From Chitinophagales bacterium (GTDB taxonomy: Bacteria; Bacteroidota; Bacteroidia; Chitinophagales; Saprospiraceae): a stretch of DNA of 64,000 nucleotides. Positions 9,317-18,025 of the stretch are shown here, piece by piece; within the stretch, counting starts at the first letter, position 1; each line of letters begins with the position of its first letter. Position numbers and translations under genes: made by a program. The stretch is taken from the NCBI GenBank assembly GCA_013299105.1, contig JAAFJY010000003.1, positions 278,279 through 342,278 of the forward strand, written 5' to 3'. Below the pieces are notes generated by a model. That model searched no databases. It saw only the letters and a program-made list of their open reading frames with translations, and had not been told where the DNA came from.

Positions 9317-10861
9317 CTAGACCATTTCTTCCATTTTCCACTCGTCGATGGTGCGGCTTTGGCTGGAGAAATTGATGCCTACACCGATCACTGGCTTGTT
9401 TTTGTGCCAAAAAGCTTCGTAATAAGCCTTTTTACGGATTTGTTGAAGGGCAATATCCGCACTTTGGTCCAATTTGAATTCAAAGATGTAAATATTGTTT
9501 CCAGTTTCCACCAAAGCATCCAAGCGGCCGCTGCTGTTGGGCACTTCGCTGTACACCGACAATCCCATGTAGGAGAAAATCAGGTGTACTGCTGCATGGT
9601 AAAACTTTTCAGGGTATTTTTCGTATTCCTGATAAGGGATGGATTTGAAGATCCCAGTAAGGATTTTGATGACTTCTTCCACGTTTTGTTCGCGGAGCAG
9701 GGTTTCTAGTTTGAAAACCAACAGGGAGCTATCGCCGTACGGCAAGCCCAAATAGGAATCAATTAAGTTGCCATTCATAGAATCTTCGACTTCACGATTG
9801 GGATAATCGAGGTGAAAAAAGCCGAATTCATCTCTAAATTTAATCGTTAAGTAACCCGTTTGGTACATTAGGCCATAAGGGTTTAGGTTCTCAAGCTCAA
9901 AGGTGTCAAAGCTTTTCTTGGATTGAGGCTCAAGTTTTAAGCTGTAGTATCCTTTTTCTTTAAGTAGGTTAATCAAAAACCTGGGCGTGCCAGTTTCAAA
10001 CCAATAATTTTCAAATTTTTTAAAGCTGAAAAAGGAGTTGATCGAAACTGGGTTGTAAACCGTTTCAGCGTTTTCTTCAAAGCGGTAGCCATTGTACCAC
10101 AAGCGCAATTGATCAAGTAGTTCTTGTCGGTCGAGTTTTAAAGCATGGCTGCATTCGTCGATGTGCTCTGCAAAGTTGTCTTCGAGTTCTTTTTGGGTAT
10201 AGCCCAGCATTGTTGCATAAGCTGGGTGCATGGTCAGGTCGGTGAGATTGTTGAGGCCCGAAAAAATGCCTACTTTAGTGAACTTGCTCACGCCAGTGAT
10301 GAAGACTAACTCAATTGAAGAGTCCAGCTCCTTGATTACCGAAAAAAAACTCTTCAAATAATCTCGATTTTCTTCCGCTTTCTTTGTGTTGTTTCCTAAA
10401 AAATGAATAATAGGTGCATCGTATTCATCAACCAATACCACCACCTTATGCACTTTCCCAAGTTCACGAATCAGGACACGAAACTGGTCTCTGGCTGTTT
10501 CTTCAACTAAATTTACTCCTAATTCACTACTCGCCTCCAACATCCGATTTCGCAATGCTTTTTCAAGCCCTAACTGTTCGAAGTTGACGTCGCGGAGTGA
10601 AAAATGAATAACCGGGTGAATCTTGTCCCAGTCCCAACGAGATTCGATCCAAAGTCCAGCGAATAGTTCTTTACTACCACTATAAAGCGCTTTAATTGTT
10701 GACAAAGTGATAGATTTTCCAAACCTTCGAGGGCGAGAAAGGAAGAAAAAACGGCCAAAAGATTTGAAGTCAACAAAAAATTGGGTCTTATCAACATAGA
10801 TGTATCCACCTGAGATAATATCCCTGAAATTCTGTAGCCCCAGTGGCAAAAATTTGGCCAT
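9317..10861 (-). CDS. AAA-ATPase-like / PD-(D/E)XK nuclease-domain protein, copy 2
   Basis: The start at 10861 gives 514 residues, aligned with its neighbours (MAKFLPLGLQNF). A further ATG in frame at 10897 would add 12 residues without homology. Same domain order as copy 1: Walker A RPRRFGKS, Walker B VVVLVDEYDAP, C-terminal GRLDALVE and IFEFKL. It is a mosaic: the N-terminal half resembles copy 3 (LWIESRWDW, LRD-x-NFE-x-LGLEKAL), the middle 585 bases are identical to copy 1, and the end is near-identical to both. Separated from copy 1 by 90 bases and from copy 3 by 57. Confidence 0.9.
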   Translation of the reverse strand: MAKFLPLGLQNFRDIISGGYIYVDKTQFFVDFKSFGRFFFLSRPRRFGKSITLSTIKALYSGSKELFAGLWIESRWDWDKIHPVIHFSLRDVNFEQLGLEKALRNRMLEASSELGVNLVEETARDQFRVLIRELGKVHKVVVLVDEYDAPIIHFLGNNTKKAEENRDYLKSFFSVIKELDSSIELVFITGVSKFTKVGIFSGLNNLTDLTMHPAYATMLGYTQKELEDNFAEHIDECSHALKLDRQELLDQLRLWYNGYRFEENAETVYNPVSINSFFSFKKFENYWFETGTPRFLINLLKEKGYYSLKLEPQSKKSFDTFELENLNPYGLMYQTGYLTIKFRDEFGFFHLDYPNREVEDSMNGNLIDSYLGLPYGDSSLLVFKLETLLREQNVEEVIKILTGIFKSIPYQEYEKYPEKFYHAAVHLIFSYMGLSVYSEVPNSSGRLDALVETGNNIYIFEFKLDQSADIALQQIRKKAYYEAFWHKNKPVIGVGINFSSQSRTIDEWKMEEMV

Positions 10862-10918
10862 TATTCGCTGATTTAATGCAAAAGTAAATAACTTCAAGGA
10901 AGCTTAAAAACAATAAGT

Positions 10919-12463
10919 TCAGGCCATTTCTTCCATCTTCCACTCGTCGATGGTGCGGTTTTGGCTGGAGAAATTGATGCCTACACCAATCACGGGCTTA
11001 TTTTTGTGCCAAAAAGCTTCGTAATAAGCCTTTTTACGGATTTGTTGAAGGGCAAGATCCGCACTTTGGTCCAATTTGAATTCAAAGATGTAAATATTGT
11101 TTCCAGTTTCCACCAAAGCATCCAAGCGGCCGCTGCTGTTGGGCACTTCGCTGTACACCGACAATCCCATGTAGGAGAAAATCAGGTGTACTGCTGCATG
11201 GTAAAACTTTTCAGGGTATTTTTCGTATTCCTGATAAGGGATGGATTTGAAAAGGCCTGTGAGGATTTTGATGACTTCTTCCACGTTTTGTTGGCGGAGC
11301 AGGGTTTCTATTTTGAAAACAACAGGGGCCCCATTTCCATGAATTAAACCAGTGTAGGACTCCAAAAGACTAGCTTTCATGGATATTTCAACTTCATGAT
11401 TGGGGTAATCCAAGTGATAAAAACCAAATTCATCTCTTGACTTTATGGTAAGGTAGCCAGCTTGATAGGAGAGACCAAGGGGGTTGAGGTTGTCTAATTC
11501 AAAAGCATCAAAACTTTCTTCACTCTGAGGCTCTAATTCAAAACGATAGAGTCCTTGTTGTCTTAGTATGTCCACCAGAAACTTAGGCGTACCAGTTGCA
11601 AACCAAAAGTTTTTGAATTTTTTAAAGTTGAAAAAAGAATTGATCGAAACTGGGTTGTAAACGGTTTCTGCATTTTCTTCAAATCTATATCCATTGTACC
11701 ACCAACGCATTTTTTCCATTAATTCAGGCCTGGAAAGTTTAAGCGCTTGGGCACAGTCGTCGATATATTCCGCAAAATTATCCTCCAATTCCTTTTGGGT
11801 AAAGCCCAGCATGGTCGCGAAAGCGGGGTGCATGGTAAGGTCTGTTAGGTTGTTCAAGCCGGAAAAAATTCCCACCTTAGAAAACTTGCTTACCCCCGTG
11901 ATGAGCACAAACTCCAGGTTGGCATCCATTTCCTTGAGCACTGAAAAAAAGCTCTTCAAGTTATCGCGGTTTTCAGTAGCCTGATCCAGGTCTTTTCCCA
12001 GGTAATGAATGATGGGGGAGTCGTATTCATCGATCAAGACGACCACTTTTTTTTCTTTGCCCAATTCCCTGATCAGGAAACGGAATTGTTCCTGAGCGGT
12101 GTCTTCCTCTTGTTTGACTCCAAACGAATGGCTTGTTTCAAGTATGCGCTTGAGCAGTGCTTTTTCCAACCCCAAGCGCTCGAAATTAATGTCACGGAGA
12201 GACAAATGGATAACTGGATGCGTCTTCTCCCAATCCCAACGAGACTCGATCCAAAGCCCGGCAAAAAGCGCTTTGCTACCCCTGTAAAGCTCATTTAGAA
12301 TGGATAAAGTGATCGACTTACCAAATCGGCGAGGGCGAGAAAGAAAATAAGCACTGGGCGCTGAAACCAGGTCAAAAATATGCTGAGTCTTGTCAATGTA
12401 AACAAGATCAAGTTCCCGAATCTTCCTAAAATCCTGTAAGCCCAGTGGCAATTTCTTAGCCAT
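10919..12463 (-). CDS. AAA-ATPase-like / PD-(D/E)XK nuclease-domain protein, copy 3
   Basis: 514 residues, first of the three in transcription order. Walker A RPRRFGKS and Walker B KVVVLIDEYDSP are intact, as is the C-terminal nuclease core (GRLDALVE, then IFEFKL). The N-terminal ~25 residues (DFRKIRELDLVYIDKTQHI) and the central region are distinct, while roughly the last 120 residues are almost identical to copies 1 and 2. The pattern fits repeated gene conversion that homogenises the nuclease end and leaves the ATPase end variable. Confidence 0.9.
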   Translation of the reverse strand: MAKKLPLGLQDFRKIRELDLVYIDKTQHIFDLVSAPSAYFLSRPRRFGKSITLSILNELYRGSKALFAGLWIESRWDWEKTHPVIHLSLRDINFERLGLEKALLKRILETSHSFGVKQEEDTAQEQFRFLIRELGKEKKVVVLIDEYDSPIIHYLGKDLDQATENRDNLKSFFSVLKEMDANLEFVLITGVSKFSKVGIFSGLNNLTDLTMHPAFATMLGFTQKELEDNFAEYIDDCAQALKLSRPELMEKMRWWYNGYRFEENAETVYNPVSINSFFNFKKFKNFWFATGTPKFLVDILRQQGLYRFELEPQSEESFDAFELDNLNPLGLSYQAGYLTIKSRDEFGFYHLDYPNHEVEISMKASLLESYTGLIHGNGAPVVFKIETLLRQQNVEEVIKILTGLFKSIPYQEYEKYPEKFYHAAVHLIFSYMGLSVYSEVPNSSGRLDALVETGNNIYIFEFKLDQSADLALQQIRKKAYYEAFWHKNKPVIGVGINFSSQNRTIDEWKMEEMA

Positions 12464-12516
12464 TCCAAACTGATTTCCTACAAAGATAGCACTTTTTCAG
12501 GATTCGATCAAGCACT

Positions 12517-13023
12517 TCACCCCTTCACCGCCACCGGAATGCCGCTCACCATCAAGGTTACTTTTTGGGCTTTGCTGGCCAGGTACTGGTTCACCCAACC
12601 CTGCAAATCGGTGAATTTGCGGCCAATATCGGTATCGGCGTGCAAACCCATGCCCAGTTCATTGCTCACAAAAAGGATCAATTCTTTCTTTTCGGCGAGG
12701 GCGTCGATTTCGCTTTTGGCGTACTCCAGACACTTTTCAATGTCTTGCTTCTCGTCGGAGAAATAATTGGTGATCCAGAGGGTGGCACAGTCGATCACGG
12801 TAGCTTTGCCTTGCAAGTCGAGTTTTGACAGGTCTTTTTCCTCCTCAATGGCGGTCCAGCGATCATCGCGGTCGAGTTGGTGGCGTTTGATTCGCAAGGC
12901 AAAGTCATCGTCCCAACTGCGGGCGGTGGCTATGTACAAAGGAGTATCGCTATGCTGCAAGGCAACTTCCTGCGCAAATCGGCTTTTCCCGCTGCGGGTT
13001 CCGCCAGTTATCATCCAAATCAT
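12517..13023 (-). CDS. cobU: Adenosylcobinamide kinase / guanylyltransferase CobU
   Basis: 168 residues, the family's usual size. It begins MIWMITGGTRSGKS with the P-loop at 7-14, followed by IATA (31-34), RIKRHQ (44-49, where His48 corresponds to the guanylylated His of CobU), VIDCATLWITN, and VSNELGMGL. CobU phosphorylates adenosylcobinamide and transfers GMP to it in nucleotide-loop assembly. It is last in a three-gene minus-strand run with the phosphatase and DUF6580 genes. No cobS, cobT or cobalamin riboswitch is visible here, so the rest of the pathway must lie elsewhere. Confidence 0.9.
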   Translation of the reverse strand: MIWMITGGTRSGKSRFAQEVALQHSDTPLYIATARSWDDDFALRIKRHQLDRDDRWTAIEEEKDLSKLDLQGKATVIDCATLWITNYFSDEKQDIEKCLEYAKSEIDALAEKKELILFVSNELGMGLHADTDIGRKFTDLQGWVNQYLASKAQKVTLMVSGIPVAVKG

Positions 13024-13049
13024 TGAAAGGAGGGTTTTAGGGCCTGGGT

Positions 13050-13646
13050 TTATTGACGAATCGCCAATACCGGAAAGCGCGTTTTGGCCAATTCAAATCC
13101 GCCGAACATCAAAGCGCTGTAAAACAAGGTTCCAGTCAGGAAATTTTTCATGTAAGGCAAACCCTGCGCATAACATTGTAACAAAGCATCCCAAGTGCGG
13201 GCGAAAGGCTGACCCGTGCGCAAATCCAGGCCCAAGGGGCTGAAAAAAGACATGGTATCTGATAAAATCCAGTGTCCAAGCGATGCGATTAAGGCTGCCA
13301 ACAGCACATTGCCTACGGTGATTTTTTGCAAAAACTGCTTGCCATACCATACAATCAAGGCAAAAACGGCATAAACACCCATCCAACCTTGGTACATCAA
13401 GCCATATTTTCCATCGAACAGAACGCCATTGATGATCAAGTCAGACAATAACAGCGACAGCAAAGCCACCACAAATGCCTTCCAGGGTTTGCTAAAATAG
13501 GCACCGCCAAAAAGTGCCATCGCACCAATGGGGGTAAGGTTAGTCATCGGGCCCAATTGTGCGGCATTCAATACCCGCACCAAGCTGGCCGCTAAAATAA
13601 TCAGCAACAAAGTCAAAATACGCGGATTGAGGCGTTGAGTATCCAT
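13050..13646 (-). CDS. DUF6580-family membrane protein, putative transporter
   Basis: The start at 13646 (MDTQRLNPR) gives 198 residues; an upstream ATG at 13694 would add 16 residues overlapping cobC. It has about five to six hydrophobic segments and the family signature NLTPIGAMALFGGAYF in the first third, with SDLIINGV later. DUF6580 proteins are thought to be distant relatives of ECF-transporter substrate-binding (S) subunits. Its place between cobC and cobU suggests corrinoid or a precursor such as dimethylbenzimidazole as cargo, but that is inference from context. Confidence 0.75.
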   Translation of the reverse strand: MDTQRLNPRILTLLLIILAASLVRVLNAAQLGPMTNLTPIGAMALFGGAYFSKPWKAFVVALLSLLLSDLIINGVLFDGKYGLMYQGWMGVYAVFALIVWYGKQFLQKITVGNVLLAALIASLGHWILSDTMSFFSPLGLDLRTGQPFARTWDALLQCYAQGLPYMKNFLTGTLFYSALMFGGFELAKTRFPVLAIRQ

Positions 13647-13697
13647 TATTGTGGTAGTTTTCAAGTTGAGTAGCACAGGTACCACCCCATGCAACCC

Positions 13698-14270
13698 TTA
13701 TGTCAAATTGTGAAAACGCAATTTCCAAAGGCCATGCTTGAATGTCAAGCGGGTGATGGAACCATAATCGAGGTCCAACTGGAAAGCGTTCGACAAAGGT
13801 AAGTTTATTAAGTGACAGAGCAAACCCCGAATTACCCCGGCGTGCGTAATTAATGCGAGGTTTTCCACATTATTTTGTACAATTGTTTGTAAAAACTGGA
13901 CCGAACGACTTTGAACTTCCAGAAAATTTTCTCCTCCTGGTGGGCGAATGTTCACAAAATCGGCCATCCAGGGATCCAGTTCGGCTGGCGGAATTTCCCC
14001 CCAAGTCTTGCCCTCCCAGGCACCGAAATCCATTTCCCAAAGTTCAGGGGCGAGTGTAAAACTTGGGCTCAGGTGTTGTACCAACAATTGGCAGCGCTGG
14101 GCCGGACTGCTGATAAAATGAAAATTTTCAAATGAAATGTACTGATTCAACAGGATTTTTACTTTGTTAATGTCGGCTTCGAAAGTATTTGCCAGCCCCA
14201 CATCACTCTGCCCATAACAAGCCCCAGGTTTTACATCCACCGCAGTGTGCCGAATCAAGTACAAGTTCAT
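13698..14270 (-). CDS. cobC: Alpha-ribazole phosphatase-like histidine phosphatase
   Basis: 190 residues of the histidine phosphatase superfamily: LIRHTAVD with the phospho-accepting His8, SSPAQRC with the second Arg, EMDFGAWEGKTW, and LITHAGVIRGLL with the second His. The RHT start, FGAWEG block and the neighbourhood (DUF6580, cobU) favour alpha-ribazole-5'-phosphate phosphatase (CobC) over phosphoglycerate mutase. It is the first gene of the salvage run, 51 bases before the DUF6580 start. Specificity is inferred from context. Confidence 0.8.
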   Translation of the reverse strand: MNLYLIRHTAVDVKPGACYGQSDVGLANTFEADINKVKILLNQYISFENFHFISSPAQRCQLLVQHLSPSFTLAPELWEMDFGAWEGKTWGEIPPAELDPWMADFVNIRPPGGENFLEVQSRSVQFLQTIVQNNVENLALITHAGVIRGLLCHLINLPLSNAFQLDLDYGSITRLTFKHGLWKLRFHNLT

Positions 14271-14319
14271 ATTCTCTTAAACTTTTCAACTTTTCAACTT
14301 TTCAACTATCAGCAATCAC

Positions 14320-14832
14320 TCATTTGCACAAAATGGTGATTCGATCAGTTTTGATCTTGTTGCTCAGGTGCCCTTTCTCATCTTTGAGTTGAATCAAAAA
14401 AGAAAGCGTGTCACTAGGAAAGTCGCGCCTGACGAAGCAAACCGTATTGGCGCGTTTATCCAGGCAGCAGAACGAACCCGTTGAACTCTCATTGGTCAAT
14501 TTGATGCTGATTTCGCCTTGTAGCGCTTCTCCGGCCCCCAATTGTGGGATGGGTGAAATGGCAAAAGGCAGCGGAATATCCGTTCTGCTATCCGTGACGT
14601 ACAAATTCTCTTCTTTAGTACTGCCCAAATCCCCATCGCCGTCAGTGAACGCAAAGCGTATTTCAATGGTATCGGGTTTACCAGTAAAACTTCCGTTCTG
14701 ATCAATTTGATTTTTACTGATACCCATGTACCTGATAATCGGTTCAATAGGGTATTCTGGAGGGTTGGCACAGGTCCACAAACCCATTGACAGTAAAAGC
14801 AAAAGCAGTGGGGTGAAAATCTTTCTTAGCAT
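14320..14832 (-). CDS. Lipoprotein, unknown function
   Basis: 170 residues with a lipoprotein signal peptide (MLRKIFTP, a Leu run, then LWTC; the Cys is near residue 21) followed by ANPPEYP. The body has a polycystin-cadherin-like acidic loop FAFTDGDGDLG, seen in many small Bacteroidota lipoproteins, and ends at TILCK. It could form a unit with the cobC run downstream (49-base gap), but the gap holds a GTTGAAA-type repeat. Divergent from the LuxE-like gene. Confidence 0.75.
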   Translation of the reverse strand: MLRKIFTPLLLLLLSMGLWTCANPPEYPIEPIIRYMGISKNQIDQNGSFTGKPDTIEIRFAFTDGDGDLGSTKEENLYVTDSRTDIPLPFAISPIPQLGAGEALQGEISIKLTNESSTGSFCCLDKRANTVCFVRRDFPSDTLSFLIQLKDEKGHLSNKIKTDRITILCK

Positions 14833-15915
14833 TTGTATTATTTTTGTGATAAAGTAGCTTTTGACAAGGCTCCCTTTTCAAACCAAAAAATAGGACTTTT
14901 TTTGCAAAGCAAGGAACATTTTACGTCAGCCAGGCAGCAATTGTTGCAAAAAATTGGATCAGTAGACGCCAATGGCTTTACCGAGCTGGCTTTGGAGCTC
15001 TTTCAATTCCAGGCCACATACAATGATTTGTACCGTCAATACCTTGAAATACTCAAGATTGAGCCTTCCTGTATTGAACAGATTGAGGACATCCCTTGTT
15101 TACCCATCTCCTTGTTTAAAAAGTACGAAATCAAAACCGGGGATTGGCAGCCAGCCCTGATTTTTAGCAGCAGCGGCACCACCGGCTTGCAAACCAGTCG
15201 GCATTTGCTGCGCGATGAAGAGTGGTACATCCGAAATGCTCGTCGTGGATTCAAAACTTTTTACGGCCCTTGCAGTGATTATTGTTTCCTGGCACTTTTG
15301 CCAGCTTACTTGGAACGCAGTGGTTCGTCTTTGGTTTTCATGGCGCAGGATTTTATCCAGCAATCGAAGCATAACTTGAGCGGATTTTTTCTGAACGAAT
15401 TAGACGATTTGCGCCAACGCTTGGCATATTGTCAGAAAAAACGGGTCCCAACTGTGCTTTTGGGCGTTAGTTTTGCCCTTTGGGACTTGGCCGAAGCAGG
15501 AGGTATCAATTTCCCTGAACTCGTCGTGATGGAAACGGGTGGCATGAAAGGTCGCCGGGAAGAAATCACCCGCGAGGAATTGCACCAAATCCTATGTAAA
15601 GGCCTGGGCGTGGCTAAAATCCACTCAGAATATGGCATGACCGAGTTGTTGTCACAAGCTTATTCAAAAGGCGAGGGGCACTTTTTTCCCGCACCCACCA
15701 TGCGTATTATGCTGCGCGAAACCAATGACCCTTTTGGTAAGGTACCATTGGGAAAAACTGGGGTGGTCAACATCATCGATCTGGCCAATATTGATTCCAT
15801 CGCCTTCATTGCCACCGATGACTTGGGAAAAACACATACCGACGGCAGTTTTGAAATCCTGGGTCGCCTGGACGCAAGTGATGTGAGAGGCTGTAATTTA
15901 TTGGTGGAGTCTTAA
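14833..15915 (+). CDS. LuxE/PaaK-like acyl-protein synthetase
   Basis: Up to 360 residues of the LuxE/adenylate-forming (ANL) superfamily: IFSSSGTTGLQTSRH is the Ser/Thr/Gly ATP-binding loop, METGGMKGRREE and SEYGMTELLSQAY follow in the expected order, and the end carries ATDDLGKTH and ILGRLDASDVRG. There is no ATG in the first part. The frame opens with TTG at 14833, abutting the divergent lipoprotein start at 14832, and a promoter-like box lies inside; TTG at 14902 is an alternative giving 337 residues. Known relatives activate fatty acids or aryl acids. The substrate is unknown. Confidence 0.8.
   Translation: MYYFCDKVAFDKAPFSNQKIGLFLQSKEHFTSARQQLLQKIGSVDANGFTELALELFQFQATYNDLYRQYLEILKIEPSCIEQIEDIPCLPISLFKKYEIKTGDWQPALIFSSSGTTGLQTSRHLLRDEEWYIRNARRGFKTFYGPCSDYCFLALLPAYLERSGSSLVFMAQDFIQQSKHNLSGFFLNELDDLRQRLAYCQKKRVPTVLLGVSFALWDLAEAGGINFPELVVMETGGMKGRREEITREELHQILCKGLGVAKIHSEYGMTELLSQAYSKGEGHFFPAPTMRIMLRETNDPFGKVPLGKTGVVNIIDLANIDSIAFIATDDLGKTHTDGSFEILGRLDASDVRGCNLLVES
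14839..14846 (+). promoter_or_regulatory. -7-like promoter box TATTTTTG
   Basis: Perfect TAnnTTTG on the plus strand, six bases inside the longest LuxE-like frame. If it is the real promoter, transcription starts after the TTG at 14833 and translation must start further down, for example at the TTG at 14902. Confidence 0.3.
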
Positions 15916-15938
15916 CAAACACCCTAAAACACACATGC

Positions 15939-16991
15939 ATGTCTGAATTTCTACTTTATGGTGCTTATGGCTATACTGGCCAATTGATCATCGAAGAAGC
16001 ACTTGCCCAAGGGCTGAAACCGATCCTTGCTGGCCGCCAAGCCGCCAAATTGCAAGCCCTAGCCGAACAATACCAATTGCCCTACTTGGCTTTTGCGCTA
16101 GATGACCAGGCTGCCTTGGAAGCCGCTTTGAAACAAGTAAAAGTAGTGCTCCACGCTGCGGGCCCTTTCAGCCAAACTGCTGAGCCCATGTTGCAAGCTT
16201 GCTTGAAAATGGGGGTGCATTACCTTGATATCACGGGCGAGATTGCCGTATTTGAGCGTTGCGCCAGTTTGGATGCCGCTGCCCGTCAGGCCGGAATCAT
16301 GGTCATGCCCGGCACGGGGTTCGATGTGGTGCCTACCGATTGCATGGCCTTGTTCTTGAAAAATCAAATGCCCGATGCTCAAAACTTGCGGCTCGCATTC
16401 GGTGGGGTAGGAGGGCAGATTTCGCACGGTACGGCCATGACCATGGCTCAAGGTCTAGGTGAAGGTGGGGCCATGCGCAAGAATGGTAAAATTGTAAAAG
16501 TCCCCCTTGGCCACGCGGGCATGCAGCTCGATTTTCCTCAAAAATCGCTTTTTGTAATGGCCATTCCCTGGGGGGATGTTTCAACTGCTTTTTACACCAC
16601 AGGCATTCCCAATATTGAAACTTTTACAGCCGTACCTCAAAGTAGCTATAACATGATGCGCTGGCAAAGCTTGTTCAACTGGCTCTTGCGCAAAGAATGG
16701 GTGCGCAGGTACGTGAGAAAACGCATTGACCAGCGCCCAGCTGGTCCTGACAAAGTTCGTCGTAAAAAGGCTTATACCTTGGTTTGGGGCGAAGTGAAAA
16801 ATGCAAAAGGGGAGCCAATCCGTGCCTGGATCAAAACCGAAGAAGCTTACAATCTTACTGCCGAAGCCAGCGTCAACATCACCAAAAAGGTCTTGGATGG
16901 GCAGGTCTATCCAGGGTTTAAAACCCCTGCTGGTGCTTATGGAGCTGATCTGGTGATGGAGCTTCGTAGCGTGAGTAGGTCGATTTTTTGA
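15939..16991 (+). CDS. Saccharopine dehydrogenase-like NAD(P)-binding oxidoreductase
   Basis: 350 residues. The N-terminal Rossmann motif GAYGYTG sits at residues 8-14, followed by ILAGRQAAKLQALA, HAAGPFSQTAEPM and LDITGEIAVFE, typical of the saccharopine dehydrogenase / trans-acting enoyl reductase group. The central GTGFDVVPTDCMAL is also characteristic. Unlike the true lysine-pathway enzyme at 41194-42528, this branch has no settled reaction. It follows the LuxE-like gene by 23 bases and may be co-transcribed, which hints at a lipid or acyl-modification role, as inference. Confidence 0.8.
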   Translation: MSEFLLYGAYGYTGQLIIEEALAQGLKPILAGRQAAKLQALAEQYQLPYLAFALDDQAALEAALKQVKVVLHAAGPFSQTAEPMLQACLKMGVHYLDITGEIAVFERCASLDAAARQAGIMVMPGTGFDVVPTDCMALFLKNQMPDAQNLRLAFGGVGGQISHGTAMTMAQGLGEGGAMRKNGKIVKVPLGHAGMQLDFPQKSLFVMAIPWGDVSTAFYTTGIPNIETFTAVPQSSYNMMRWQSLFNWLLRKEWVRRYVRKRIDQRPAGPDKVRRKKAYTLVWGEVKNAKGEPIRAWIKTEEAYNLTAEASVNITKKVLDGQVYPGFKTPAGAYGADLVMELRSVSRSIF

Positions 16992-17063
16992 GCAAATTGG
17001 GCCGAAGTTTTGCAACCTAAGTCGCAGATATTTGTTCGGTAAAATTGTTTAATAAGCCAATTC

Positions 17064-17702
17064 ATGCCTGCAACTTATCTAGCACAGTTTCCATTGCAAA
17101 TCGTGGTTTTTCCTGGCGAAAAACTGAACCTGCATATTTTTGAACCACGTTACCGACAACTCATCCGGGAATGTGAAGATACAGGCATCTCTTTTGGTAT
17201 CCCCTGCTACCTGAACCAGCAAGTGATGCCAATTGGAACGGAAATCCATTTGGAACGAATTGCAGTGGAAAACGCTGATGGTACAATGGACATCCATACC
17301 CATGCACAAGGATTGTACCGCATCGAACAGTTCATCAATCCGATGCCCGATCGCTTGTACGCTGGGGCTAAAATTCAGCGCCTTGAACATGACACGGAAG
17401 GTAATTTAGGCAGTAGTGAGCGGATTTTGGAATACATGCAGGAGCTATTCGAGTTGTTGAGCATTGAAAAAGAGTTGCCAAAGCGGGCCAGCGCTTTGCA
17501 AGTTTTTGACATTGCCCATTACGCAGGCTTGCCCAGAGAAAAAGAGTACGAATTATTAACGATGAATTTTGAGGCGCAACGTCAAGAGTTCTTGATAGCC
17601 CACTTGGAAAACTTCCTGCCGCAAGTAAAGGAAATGAGTGCTTTGCAGGAAAAAGTCAGGTTGAATGGGCACTTCAAACAACTGAAGCCGCCGTATTTTT
17701 GA
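17064..17702 (+). CDS. Stand-alone LON substrate-binding domain protein
   Basis: 212 residues that match only the N-terminal LON domain of Lon protease: FPLQIVVFPGEKLNLHIFEPRYRQL near the start, then beta-rich segments and a helical tail. There is no ATPase or Ser-Lys protease domain. Such single-domain proteins are widespread in bacteria, but their function is not established. A role as an adaptor or ligand-binding protein is possible. It lies 72 bases after the oxidoreductase on the same strand. Confidence 0.85.
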   Translation: MPATYLAQFPLQIVVFPGEKLNLHIFEPRYRQLIRECEDTGISFGIPCYLNQQVMPIGTEIHLERIAVENADGTMDIHTHAQGLYRIEQFINPMPDRLYAGAKIQRLEHDTEGNLGSSERILEYMQELFELLSIEKELPKRASALQVFDIAHYAGLPREKEYELLTMNFEAQRQEFLIAHLENFLPQVKEMSALQEKVRLNGHFKQLKPPYF

Positions 17703-18025
17703 AGTATAATAAAAGTGCCACACAGATAACAAGGGATATTTTGAGACCCTCGAAAAAGCACGAATAAGGTAGTCATCGTTGTTCGGTAATCCTCTTGTCC
17801 CCGGAGGGAATCGCGACAAGTCAAGCGACTGAGGCCCGCCCTAGTTCCATGAATCTCCCCCTAATTTGTTTAAATTGTTAGAGTCAAAATAATGGTGCTA
17901 CCTGCGTGGCGCTAGCACAAATGTAAGTAAAGCTAAACTAAAGATGCAAGTACTTGAACGTTAAATTTCCAGCACTTGTCTTGAATTATCCAAACCGCAG
18001 AATTTTGTCGATTGAATTGAACTAT
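17703..18025. other. Gene-free stretch between convergent genes
   Basis: 323 bases between the LON-domain gene and the AEC permease, which converge here. A small CTTGTC/GACAAG stem (17794-17820) is the only structure I see. No clear terminator with a T-tract and no gene. Confidence 0.4.

Noticed and set aside
13698..14320. Cobalamin riboswitch before the cob genes
   Set aside because: Only about 50 bases separate the first cob gene from the lipoprotein stop, too few for the riboswitch fold.
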